Below, one piece after another: positions 18,801-25,151 of a DNA stretch of 52,275 nt. Source of the stretch: Microcoleus sp. bin48.metabat.b7b8b9.023. GTDB taxonomy: Bacteria; Cyanobacteriota; Cyanobacteriia; Cyanobacteriales; Microcoleaceae. Location of the stretch: assembly GCF_013299185.1 (NCBI RefSeq), contig NZ_JAAFKG010000054.1, positions 1 through 52,275 on the forward strand, given 5' to 3'. The translations under genes were made by a program, and so were the position numbers. The notes under the pieces were generated by a model. The model saw nothing but the letters and a program-made list of their open reading frames with translations. It was not told the origin of the DNA and did not search any database. Position 1 is the first letter of the stretch, and each line of letters opens with the position of its first letter.

Positions 18801-19322
18801 TCGAGCCAAGTTACCATTGTTAAGCAGTGGTGCGATGCACAGGTTTTGATGCGGAAGTCTGCGGAAGCTGTGATGTCTGTGGCTGCTGAAAATAAGATTG
18901 ATTTGTCGATTTTGCCTTCGTCGGCACAAATTTGGGCTGACCCGGACAGGATTGTGCAACTGCTGGTAAATTTGTTGAGCAATGCGATTAAATTTTCGGC
19001 TCCGGGGTGTACAGTAACTGTCAGGGTTGAAGATTTGGGCGATTCCCTACGGGATAGCTACGCTTCACGGGTTTTATTTGAAGTCAAAGATCGAGGGAGG
19101 GGGATTCCTGCTGATAAATTAGAAACTATCTTTGGACGGTTTCAACAGGTCGATGGTTCTGACTCCCGCCAAAAAGGAGGTACGGGTTTGGGTTTGGCTA
19201 TCTGTCGCAGCATCGTGCAGCAGCACGGCGGCAGAATTTGGGCCGAAAGTGTTGTCTCTGAAGGTACGAGTTTCTATTTCACAGTGCCTGCACCGTTGGA
19301 AGGCGAAGGGGGGAAAGGTTAG
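15867..19322 (+). CDS. Phytochrome-type sensor histidine kinase
   Basis: A 1151-residue red/far-red photoreceptor kinase. The order is N-terminal PAS (about 10-120), GAF (145-315), PHY (330-510), three PAS/PAC units (about 520-905), HisKA and HATPase. The GAF domain keeps the D202-I203-P204 motif and the chromophore Cys254-His255 in SPCHVQYL, as in Cph1-type, phycocyanobilin-binding phytochromes. The PHY tongue has PRTSF at 468-472. His922 in IVSHELRTPL is the phosphoacceptor; GRGIP and GTGLGLAIC mark the ATP site. The second PAS resembles a LOV core, but its cysteine position is Pro686 (KTPRILQG). ATG 15867. A CheY-like regulator lies 1.1 kb downstream and could be its partner (inference). 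Confidence 0.95.
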   Translation: MVLTSETGDRDDSDCELIYAPASIQPHGILLVVESTVLKILQVSNNTFKAIGIYPQELLGKFLHGFVETEEIKAIQKALCENSNQTNDISLSFKIQNRKSFFHGTLYQLSSVLIFELEQVVSPKASNYFNSYHLVQKPIDKIHNTPNLQLLCQTVVEEVRRMIGFDRAIVYQFDATGAGKVVAEDKAENLASLLGMHYPAADIPPQARKQFTMNLIRFIPDLHYQAVELIPECNPLTGRPLDLAFSLLRTVSPCHVQYLKNMNIGASMTVTLIKDRKLWGLIACHHRTPKYINYETRTACELVAKFVNLELSYKQDSEDWDYAINLKEICHKFLREISQENSFVEGLLKSPDELLALVGATGGVVCAKENLIAIGKTPKLGEIENLIDWIKTKINKNDVFYTDCLSKLYPPAEKLKEVAGGLLVLAMSEIENYYILWFRPEAIQTVNWAGKPDWPIEFKPDGTPLMSPRTSFELWQETVRSKSLPWQPCEIEIARELRVAIASIELRKINQQLNLALSATKIGFWDWDIQKNRMVWSREHEELFGLAPGTFGGTDQSFAACIHPEDLKALENARNQALAERSDFCHEHRVIWPDGSIHWMEGKGKFFYSETGEAVRMVGTVTEISDRKAKELQLRLLESVITTTNDAVLITEAEPIDEPGPRILYVNPAFTRMTGYTLEEVVGKTPRILQGAKTNRASLDRIRRALKTWQPVRVDLINYRKDGTQFWVELSIVPIADETGWFTHWVAVQRDISDRKQAEAALQQLNELLEMRVLQRTRELEISQTELRESEALFRSLSESSPVGIFKIDAEGKCTYTNPRCQAIAGFTAAEALGDGWMRFVHPEDIKLIQSKWSELRSPDEEFSCEFRHIQPDGTIRFGRVKTAPIFADRCQLIGHVGTVTDITESLAIEKMKNEFISIVSHELRTPLTSIRGSLGLLAAGVLKDRPETAKQMLEIASSDTERLVRLVNDILDLERLDSSQVTIVKQWCDAQVLMRKSAEAVMSVAAENKIDLSILPSSAQIWADPDRIVQLLVNLLSNAIKFSAPGCTVTVRVEDLGDSLRDSYASRVLFEVKDRGRGIPADKLETIFGRFQQVDGSDSRQKGGTGLGLAICRSIVQQHGGRIWAESVVSEGTSFYFTVPAPLEGEGGKG

Positions 19323-19386
19323 ATTGCTGTCATAAGAAAAAGCGATTGCTAAGAGGGTGTTTGACAAGTCCTTGCGTTGGTATCAA

Positions 19387-19477
19387 AACACCCGATCCCC
19401 CTAGCCCCCTCCCGGGGGAACCAGAATCCGGCTCAAAGTCCCCCTTCTTAAGGGGGATGCGAGGGGGATCGGGTGTT
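19387..19477. repeat. Long palindrome after the phytochrome gene
   Basis: AACACCCGATCCCCCT (19387-19402) is an exact inverted repeat of AGGGGGATCGGGTGTT (19462-19477), with CTCCCGGGGG and CCCCCTTCTTAAGGGGG hairpins between. It lies 65 bp after the kinase stop and could terminate its transcript or be a mobile palindromic repeat; there is no clear T-run. Confidence 0.7.
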
Positions 19478-19694
19478 AATTGTGACAACCTTTGACTTTT
19501 CAAACATCCTCTAAGGTTCCTCGCAACGCGAAATCGGTTTTGACATTGCTTGGTTCTTGGTAATGTACAGCCAGTGTATGAGCTTGGGAGGGTTAATTGG
19601 TGTCAATTTAAAGTTTTATTTATCAAGGATATTATGTTTGAAGATTAGGTCTCGATCGCCCGCAGTTCAACCGCCCTACTCCCGCAACGATTCG

Positions 19695-19910
19695 GCTAGG
19701 CGTTACTCACATTTTTTGTAACAATTTTGAAAGCCTTGTTATCTAAGGGTTTCAAGCTGATTTAATTCCACAAACCTTGAAAATAAGACGCTTGTCTTTC
19801 TTGAAAAAAACTTGAGTTGATTGAGAAATGGTCGATCGAGGAATGGGGTTTGATAGCTTAGCGAGCGATCGCTCTCGCCTTTGTTAAGAAAGATGTGAGT
19901 AACGCATAGC
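19695..19910. mobile_element. 216-bp MITE related to the IS4-like repeat
   Basis: About 30-bp imperfect inverted repeats: 19695-19724 begins GCTAGGCGTTACTCACAT, and 19881-19910 is the complement of GCTATGCGTTACTCACAT, with TTTCTTAACAA inside. The inner part matches the 42-bp repeat of the 14337-15437 element. No coding content is credible between the arms, so it looks like a non-autonomous derivative. Confidence 0.65.
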
Positions 19911-19912
19911 TT

Positions 19913-20033
19913 AAAAAGAGGGGACAAGATTGTTCTCTTTCGTTCCCCTTCTTAAGGGGGATGCCATAGGGTTCTTGCTTCGCTGATAAACGAGATATAC
20001 AAAGGGTTTTATCCAGGTTGTTGACACAAATGG
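19913..20033. repeat. Second copy of the IS4-adjacent extended repeat
   Basis: It shares with 15438-15571 the succession TTCTCTTTCGT, CCCC...GGGGGATG, a GTT..TTGC/GGCCT region, TAAACGA.ATA.A.ACAAA and TTGTTGACAC. The stretch 19478-19694 holds no recognisable gene. Confidence 0.6.
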
Positions 20034-20234
20034 GGAGAGGTATATTTCAATACACTTGGGATCGGAGAGCCGGGAAGTCAAAACTATGAAAAATAGATAC
20101 GCTCGATTGATTTCATAAAAGATCGCGTTCACGTATAGCGTTCGTATCTTCGGACAACTCCTAACCCAAGTCTATTGAGATATATTTAGATTTTTAAATT
20201 TTTGGTTTAAGTAGGTGCATCTCGTGTCGGTAAG

Positions 20235-20368
20235 GTAACTACTCAATAACCGCTGGTAATTTTAGAGAATCTAAATGATATCCAACGATTTCACTCTCGT
20301 TTGGGCGTGACTTTCTGCTAATTTACCAGCGGTTCCGCAGGCTTTTTCAGCGGTTATTGAGCAGTTAC
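20235..20368. repeat. Palindromic element in the response-regulator leader
   Basis: GTAACTACTCAATAACCGCTG (20235-20255) pairs with 20348-20368 with one mismatch, and an inner GCTGGTAA...TTTACCAGC pair extends the fold. It ends 54 bp before the response-regulator start codon, so it lies in or over the 5' region of that gene. Confidence 0.75.
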
Positions 20369-20422
20369 TGCGTAAGTCCTGTTTCGGTTGACCACAATTT
20401 ATTTAAAATAAGGGTTTTAATT

Positions 20423-20809
20423 ATGTCAGCAAAGCAGATTCTGGTAATCGATGACGAACAAAACCTCTGTAGCGTGATTCAGGCTTGTCTAGAACATTTA
20501 GGTGGCTGGAGAGTGCTGATTTCGCCCGAGGCCAGCAAAGGATTGGTTTTAGCTGAAACTCAAGTCCCTGATGCTATTCTACTCGATGTAATGATGCCCG
20601 ATATGGACGGAGTTACTTTGTTTGGTTTGCTGCAAAAAAATGCGACTACTCGAGAGATTCCGGTGATTTTTCTGACGGCTAAGGTGCAGGCAATGGATTT
20701 GAACGAGTTTGCTGATTTGGGGGTAGCAGGGGTGATTGCCAAGCCTTTCGATCCTTTGAGTTTGGCGCAGCAAGTTGCCGGAATTCTGGGTTGGGAAACG
20801 TTGCTTTAA
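20423..20809 (+). CDS. CheY-like response regulator (stand-alone receiver)
   Basis: A 128-residue single receiver domain. The acidic pair is VIDDEQN near residues 8-14, the phosphoacceptor Asp is in ILLDVMMPDMDG, the Thr is in IFLTAK and the conserved Lys is in IAKPFDP. There is no output domain, so it should act by protein contact or phosphorelay. ATG 20423 was chosen because the receiver fold starts at once (MSAKQILVID); an earlier in-frame start lies inside a palindromic repeat. It is the nearest same-strand gene after the phytochrome kinase, which suggests a functional link but no shared transcript. Confidence 0.92.
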   Translation: MSAKQILVIDDEQNLCSVIQACLEHLGGWRVLISPEASKGLVLAETQVPDAILLDVMMPDMDGVTLFGLLQKNATTREIPVIFLTAKVQAMDLNEFADLGVAGVIAKPFDPLSLAQQVAGILGWETLL

Positions 20810-21673
20810 GCTGGGGAAAAATGCAAGACAAGACTCGGCGGTTTCAACGGCACGCCAAACAAACGAAGTGTCCTCGGCCGACAAATTAATTAAGACTCTT
20901 GCTAAAATATCGCAATTATCTTGGTGAACCGGCTTTCTGCGTCCAGGAAAGTCCGAGTTTTCCGGGTGTTTTCAGAATTTCCTCATTTTTTTGATTTAGC
21001 TTTGAGATCGATCGGTGATTGGTTACTTCCAACCCTGATTCCCTAGAAGTTTCAGAGATAACCTCAGGGACTCGGGGTCTTTTGTTGCCCGTAAAGTCGA
21101 TCGGCTTTCTGCGTATTTATACTTATATTAGTGTTATATAAATTACAGATTGTTGCTCGATCGACCAAATTTTTCAGCCATACTCCCTAATACAGCGAAG
21201 TTGGTAGGAAAAAACCCGGTTTCTGCCTAAGTGTTATAATCGATGCTTTGAGCAAAATATATTGATTTAAAACAATGACGATCTTCATAATTTCCTCATA
21301 TTTTTTAGATAATGTTTATGCCAGGTTCTTCAAGTGAAGGTCGCACTCTCAGCAGCATCCGGCTGCCAAAAAACGAACCTGTTGTCAGGAGAGTTTGGTG
21401 AGTGACGGTACTTTTGATTGAGGAGTGCGACAACACAACCAACCTGAATCAATCAGGGGTTAGGCACTGCATACTAACCAAACTGGGTTTTTCAACCGGA
21501 AAAAACTGGTTTCGGTGCAAGTATTCTAAGTGTTGGCAGGAAAAATCAATCAAAAATAAATTAATAACTGAGGATGTGATTCGTGCTGTCGAATAACGTC
21601 GAGAAAATAATAAGGTCATTTTGTCAACAGCCAAACTCGCAATTGCGACGAATAGGCAAAGCGAAGTCTGATT
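20810..21673. other. Long spacer without a recognised gene
   Basis: No convincing gene is seen in these roughly 860 bp. Scattered AACCCGGTTTCTG-type fragments (about 20923 and 21213) belong to the short palindromic AGAAACCGGGTTTCT family. A 64-codon open frame at 21402-21596 has no family resemblance and is left uncalled. The segment around 21325-21400 (CAGGTTCTTC...GAACCTG) could fold but is not identified. Confidence 0.5.
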
Positions 21674-21819
21674 CAACAGTTGACAGTTGACAGTTGACAG
21701 TTGACAGTTGACAGTTTAAAAGCGACCTCTACCTAGAAGTCAGAGGATTGGAGTAATGAATAGTCTGATTTTAATTTCTCCCTCAAAGGGAGAGGCTTTC
21801 AACCAATTCTTTCTGGTAA
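21674..21819 (+). repeat. STRR-linked structured repeat, copy 3
   Basis: It has the longest heptamer run of the family, (CAGTTGA)n to about 21715. The body follows: GCGACCTCTACC, AGAGGATTGGAGTAATGAA, a CTCCCT-CAA-AGGGAG hairpin and AACCAATTCTTTCTGGTAAG. It ends 29 bp before the DUF1830 start and so forms its leader or promoter region. Confidence 0.92.
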
Positions 21820-21848
21820 GTTTTTTAAAGAGTGTGGAGATTTCTCAA

Positions 21849-22157
21849 ATGTCATATCAGCTATCTTCTCAAGGTAACAACCAAATCTTGTGCTATTACG
21901 CCAATACTACTAACCAAATTCAGGTTTTACGGATTGGAAACATTCCTAACTGGTACTTTGAAAGAGTGATGTTTCCGGGGCAGCAAATGATGTTTGAAGC
22001 TGCGGCAACAGCAGTATTAGAAATTCATACAGGCGCGGTGGCAAGTGCTATTTTATCGGACAATATTCCCTGCTACGTGCTGCGGGTTATAGAAGAGGTA
22101 AGTTCTGAGTTCGATCGGGTTATTCCGGAAGCAAAATATGCGGTATTAGCGCGCTAA
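21849..22157 (+). CDS. DUF1830 family protein
   Basis: A 102-residue cyanobacteria-specific protein. ILCYYANTTNQIQVLRIGNI, then PNWYFERVMFPGQQMMFEA and AVLEIHTGAVASAILSDNIP follow the DUF1830 pattern closely (from memory). The function is unknown. A start at ATG 21849 (MSYQLSSQGNN), preceded by GGAG, fits the family better than the earlier in-frame ATG, which would translate the structured repeat. A ComFB-like gene follows on the same strand 76 bp later. Confidence 0.85.
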   Translation: MSYQLSSQGNNQILCYYANTTNQIQVLRIGNIPNWYFERVMFPGQQMMFEAAATAVLEIHTGAVASAILSDNIPCYVLRVIEEVSSEFDRVIPEAKYAVLAR

Positions 22158-22233
22158 AGTTCCGAAGAAATGAGACGAACTGGATCGGGGGCAACAAATA
22201 TCTAAGTTCAGTAGTATTTGGGAAATTGGGAAA

Positions 22234-22587
22234 ATGCAGAAAAATCTTGTCAATATCACCTTGGGCGTAGTCACAGAGGAAGTAGAAATTATCTTGGGGT
22301 CTTATCCCAACCATCCCCACCAACAGGTTTTTTCACACTCGGGCTTGCGGCAGGATTTAATTGCTTACGTGCTGAGCAGAGTTCCTAATAAATATACTGC
22401 GATCGACTCCGGCGAGTCTGTGTCGAACCAGACAATTCAGGTTCGCTGTTCTTCAGAACAGTTGCTACAGATAGAAAATTTGATTCATGCTGGCATTTGC
22501 GACTTGCTGCATTCCTATCAGAAGGTAGATTATCGCGTTTGGGAAGAAGTTAAATTCGATTCTAGAGTTGCTAGTTGGTTTAGATAG
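22234..22587 (+). CDS. Possible ComFB-type small protein
   Basis: A 117-residue soluble protein. The central region (RQDLIAYVLSRVPNKYTAID) followed by IENLIHAGICDLLHSY recalls the ComFB family ('late competence development protein'), which in cyanobacteria is linked to second-messenger signalling. The match is by eye only. The usual paired cysteines of ComFB are not obvious. ATG 22234. It follows the DUF1830 gene and may be co-transcribed with it. Confidence 0.5.
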   Translation: MQKNLVNITLGVVTEEVEIILGSYPNHPHQQVFSHSGLRQDLIAYVLSRVPNKYTAIDSGESVSNQTIQVRCSSEQLLQIENLIHAGICDLLHSYQKVDYRVWEEVKFDSRVASWFR

Positions 22588-22673
22588 TTTGTGGCAATTG
22601 AGGGAGATGCCGAGAGCCTCGGCACTCTCGATCGCCCGATCGAGCTAAAATTGTCTGTACGCAGAGGTTGCAT

Positions 22674-23027
22674 TCAACACTTTTGGTAATCGCGGCAGCC
22701 CTCGCAGGGGCCATTGGGGTTGACAGCACAGCGCAGAATTTCCGATCGAGCGTTAAAGTGGCAGCTAGCAACTCCGATAACCCAGATGCCGCTGACAAAT
22801 GTTCTTTCCATCGGCGGTGTGGCAGACTGTACGTACAAGGCAATTTTTTGCAGTTGGTAGCGCCCGGATTTGAGTTGATAGCGGTGGTGGCGTTCCAAGA
22901 CAGCGTAGGTTTTTCCCTCTAAATCCAGATAGTTCCCCGGTTGCGGCGTCCAATCTAGCCGAATGCTCCCTAGGGATTGGCGGGGGTGAGAGAGAATCAC
23001 CTCTACGGGTAAAGTATTTTGTTCCAT
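22674..23027 (-). CDS. DUF6464 family protein
   Basis: A 117-residue cyanobacterial protein. LPVEVILSHPRQSLGSIRLD, then LDLEGKTYAVLERHHRYQLK and SEILRCAVNPNGPCEGCRDY match the DUF6464 family in order (from memory). The C-terminal CxxC with preceding Cys (CAVNPNGPCEGC) suggests metal binding. ATG 23027 starts MEQNTLPVEV; an earlier in-frame start would add five residues. It is convergent with the ComFB-like gene. Confidence 0.75.
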   Translation of the reverse strand: MEQNTLPVEVILSHPRQSLGSIRLDWTPQPGNYLDLEGKTYAVLERHHRYQLKSGRYQLQKIALYVQSATPPMERTFVSGIWVIGVASCHFNARSEILRCAVNPNGPCEGCRDYQKC

Positions 23028-23152
23028 GTGGCGGTGCGGCAAGCGAGTACAAGCTGATGGTATCGCAATCGCAGGTTCGATCGAGAGGCGGTGGAGATTC
23101 TCAACTCAATTTTAAGGGTTTGGGGGACTTGGGTTGCGATCGGTTTGGTTCG

Positions 23153-23209
23153 ATCGTTCGGACTTCAGTCCTCTGATTTTATGAGGACTGAAGTCCTCAC
23201 TACAAACCT
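23153..23209. repeat. GTAGTGAGGACT palindromic repeat (partial left arm)
   Basis: GGACTTCAGTCCTC is followed by GAGGACTGAAGTCCTCACTA and CAAACC. The right arm is complete; the outer GGTTCGTAGT of the left arm is lost. Confidence 0.8.
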
Positions 23210-23228
23210 TTAACGGCATTTTATGAAA

Positions 23229-23960
23229 TCAAAATCCCCAAAAATAATTCATTCCTTCCATGATGCCCCCAGCGCAAGCAGAGCCAGCTAAATAATGATT
23301 TGTTGTGCCATATTTGCGATGCCATGCTAAGAGTTCTGACATAGCGTTAGCAACGATTATTCCCCGAACATCCTGTTCAAACATACTAATATCATTGCCA
23401 GAATCGCCGCAAACTAATGTTGCGTCCGATGGAATTTGGAGGTGCTGTTGTAAATAAGTTAGGGCATTGCCTTTATTGCTAGTTTTTGGTAAGATATCTA
23501 GATCGCGATTGCTGCTAAAAATGATTTGAGCTGCTAGTCCCGATGTAGTTAATTTTTGCTGCAATTCCTGGAGAATCGAGCTGTTGTCTGCTTCGGGTTC
23601 CAGACAATAACTGATTTTCCAAGGATTTTGTTCTGTTAGGGATTGGGGTTTAAGCTGCTTAAACTGTTGAGCTAAAGAGGCGATCGCAATTTTATCCCAG
23701 TTTTGAGAAATATATTCCGCCCAATCTAAATCGAGGGTGGCATTTTGGTAAATCTCGCTGCCTACACCTGCGATCGTATAGTCGGGGGCTAGCAGTTGCT
23801 TTTGGGAAATTAACTCGCAGGTTGAAGCATGGGAACGCCCGGTAGCGTAAACTAAACAAATTTGCGATCGCTTTGATTGCAAGTGCTGGTTTAAAAGTTG
23901 AGTTGCTTCGTCATCTCCGACTAATGTGTTGTCTAAATCTGTCACTAATAAGAATTTCAT
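23229..23960 (-). CDS. Sucrose-6F-phosphate phosphatase (SPP)
   Basis: A 243-residue HAD-superfamily (C2B cap) phosphatase that removes phosphate from sucrose-6-phosphate, the last step of sucrose synthesis, a compatible solute in cyanobacteria. The catalytic aspartates are D8 and D10 in TDLDNTLVGDD; YATGRS gives motif II; SNKGNAL supplies the motif III lysine; CGDSGNDISMF is motif IV. Length matches stand-alone cyanobacterial SPP (about 245). ATG 23960. No sucrose-phosphate synthase gene is adjacent. Confidence 0.9.
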   Translation of the reverse strand: MKFLLVTDLDNTLVGDDEATQLLNQHLQSKRSQICLVYATGRSHASTCELISQKQLLAPDYTIAGVGSEIYQNATLDLDWAEYISQNWDKIAIASLAQQFKQLKPQSLTEQNPWKISYCLEPEADNSSILQELQQKLTTSGLAAQIIFSSNRDLDILPKTSNKGNALTYLQQHLQIPSDATLVCGDSGNDISMFEQDVRGIIVANAMSELLAWHRKYGTTNHYLAGSACAGGIMEGMNYFWGF

Positions 23961-23973
23961 TTTGATAATTGTT

Positions 23974-24105
23974 CAGTTGACTGTTGACTGTTGACTGTTG
24001 ACTGTTGACTGTTGACAAAGGAAGGAAGAGGATTGGAGTAATCAATAGTCTGATTTTAATTTTTCCCGATCGGGGTTGGGGCTTTCAACCAATTCTTTCT
24101 GGTAA
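23974..24105 (+). repeat. STRR-linked structured repeat, copy 4
   Basis: The heptamers here are (CTGTTGA)n, the reverse-complement wording of the other copies, followed by GAGGATTGGAGTAATCAATA and CCCGATCGGGGTTGGGGCTT, then AACCAATTCTTTCTGGTAA. The GCGACCTCTACC block is missing. It begins just upstream of the SPP gene, which is transcribed away from it. Confidence 0.88.
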
Positions 24106-24129
24106 TTCCTTAATTATCAGAATAAAATT

Positions 24130-24235
24130 ATAGCGGTTCTCACAAAGATGAGGTACGTTGTTGGGCTTGGGCCCTCTTGGTTTAAGTGGTTATATAAGCT
24201 GTCAGTTATACCTCATCTTTTTGAGAAAGGCTATA
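24130..24235. repeat. MITE-like repeat, GATGAGGTACGTTG family, copy 4
   Basis: A complete element with TATAGCGGTTCTCACAAAG and ATGAGGTACG at the left and TACCTCATCTTTTTGAG with AAAGGCTATA at the right. It has the shared TGGTTATATAAGCTGTCAGT block. Confidence 0.85.
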
Positions 24236-24378
24236 GCGGTTCTCAAAAAAGTGAGATATGCCCAATGCCCTGTTTGGCCAATGCCCTGTTTGCCCAATGC
24301 CCAATGCCCTGTTTGGCCAATGCCCAATGCCCAATGCCCTATGCCCTATGCCCTATGCCCATTAGTACCTCATCTTTT
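24232..24378. repeat. Family copy with centre replaced by CCCAATG heptamer array
   Basis: It opens with ATAGCGGTTCTCAAAAAAG and closes with TACCTCATCTTTT like the GATGAGGTACG family. The centre is a run of GCCCAATG, GCCCTGTTTG and GCCCTAT units (about 24256-24361), an STRR-type array nested inside the element. Confidence 0.75.
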
Positions 24379-24534
24379 AGCTGCGGGAGTCTGTAGCGAG
24401 AAAACGCGGGTAGGGGTTGAGGTGGAAGTGTCGCAGCTATCGGGGAGAAGGGCTGGCGGATTGATGGAATTGTCGATCGAGCTTTATGACAAGATACAGC
24501 AAAGGGCGATCGCAGCAACAGCCCCAAAAGTAAG

Positions 24535-24558
24535 GGGGGCAATTCGTGAATTGCCCCC
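24535..24558. repeat. Perfect 11-bp hairpin
   Basis: GGGGGCAATTC and GAATTGCCCCC are exact complements around a GT loop. It lies in the 24379-25151 spacer, which contains no convincing gene. There is no T-run, so a terminator role is not claimed. Confidence 0.6.
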
Positions 24559-24717
24559 AAATGAGTTAGAAATTGCAAACTTTCCTCAGTCTGAAAAAGC
24601 TACTGAAGTCGGTACAGTGCCAACATTAGCAGCCAGACTGACACCTCTGATCTCCTTAGTATACAACAAGACGCGACAGAAGTCATAGGATTTGAGATTT
24701 TAGATTTGGGAATGACT

Positions 24718-24960
24718 GATATGGTGTTCGCTGGATTAACCGCACTACAAACCATTTTTTCTCGTAGTGCGGACTTCATATCGTTTCCGGTTGCATCGGA
24801 ATGATTTAACCGCGAAGGCGCAAAGGACGCAAAGGAAGAGAAGAGAGAGATTAATACAGGACGATGAAGGGCGGATTTGATATCAGTCCGTAAAATGCTG
24901 CGGACTGAAGTCCGCACTACAAACCTTTTTTGTTATGGTAATCGATCGGACATGATATGA
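24718..24960. mobile_element. TGATATCATGTCC-type MITE, copy 1 (disrupted)
   Basis: The left end, TGATATGGTGTTCGCTGG with ATTAACC, and the right end, GGTAATCGATCGG with ACATGATATGA, match the ends of the two copies at 42.5 and 42.8 kb. Inside are two arms of the GTAGTGCGGACT palindrome (about 24746-24775 and 24898-24926). They are separated by about 120 bp of extra sequence, so the copy looks invaded or rearranged. Confidence 0.65.
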
Positions 24961-25151
24961 TTAGTATCTGTAGGCTGCGTCGCAGAAATATCGTATCAAA
25001 AAAAGATCGAAAATCGAGCGACGCAAAGCGCGAAAATATTTGATAAAACAATTCTCCATTTCACTTGGTCTAAAGTTTGTGTTTGTTGTAGCAAGATTTT
25101 TTTTTTGCTTGGTATTTAGAGCGACAATTGTACAAAGTGGAAGATACGAGC

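Noticed and set aside
20920..20975. AGGAAAGTCCGAG resembling the conserved RNase P RNA start
   Set aside because: Only a short match is present; the other conserved blocks of RNase P RNA are absent nearby, and it overlaps a common CCGG-type spacer repeat.
21402..21596. 64-codon open frame with a few cysteines
   Set aside because: There is no recognisable domain, and it lies in a repeat-scarred spacer; too weak to call.
24158..24688. 176-codon open frame covering a repeat and spacer
   Set aside because: Its first half translates the CCCAATG heptamer array and mobile repeat, the rest has no family resemblance, and a perfect hairpin sits inside it.
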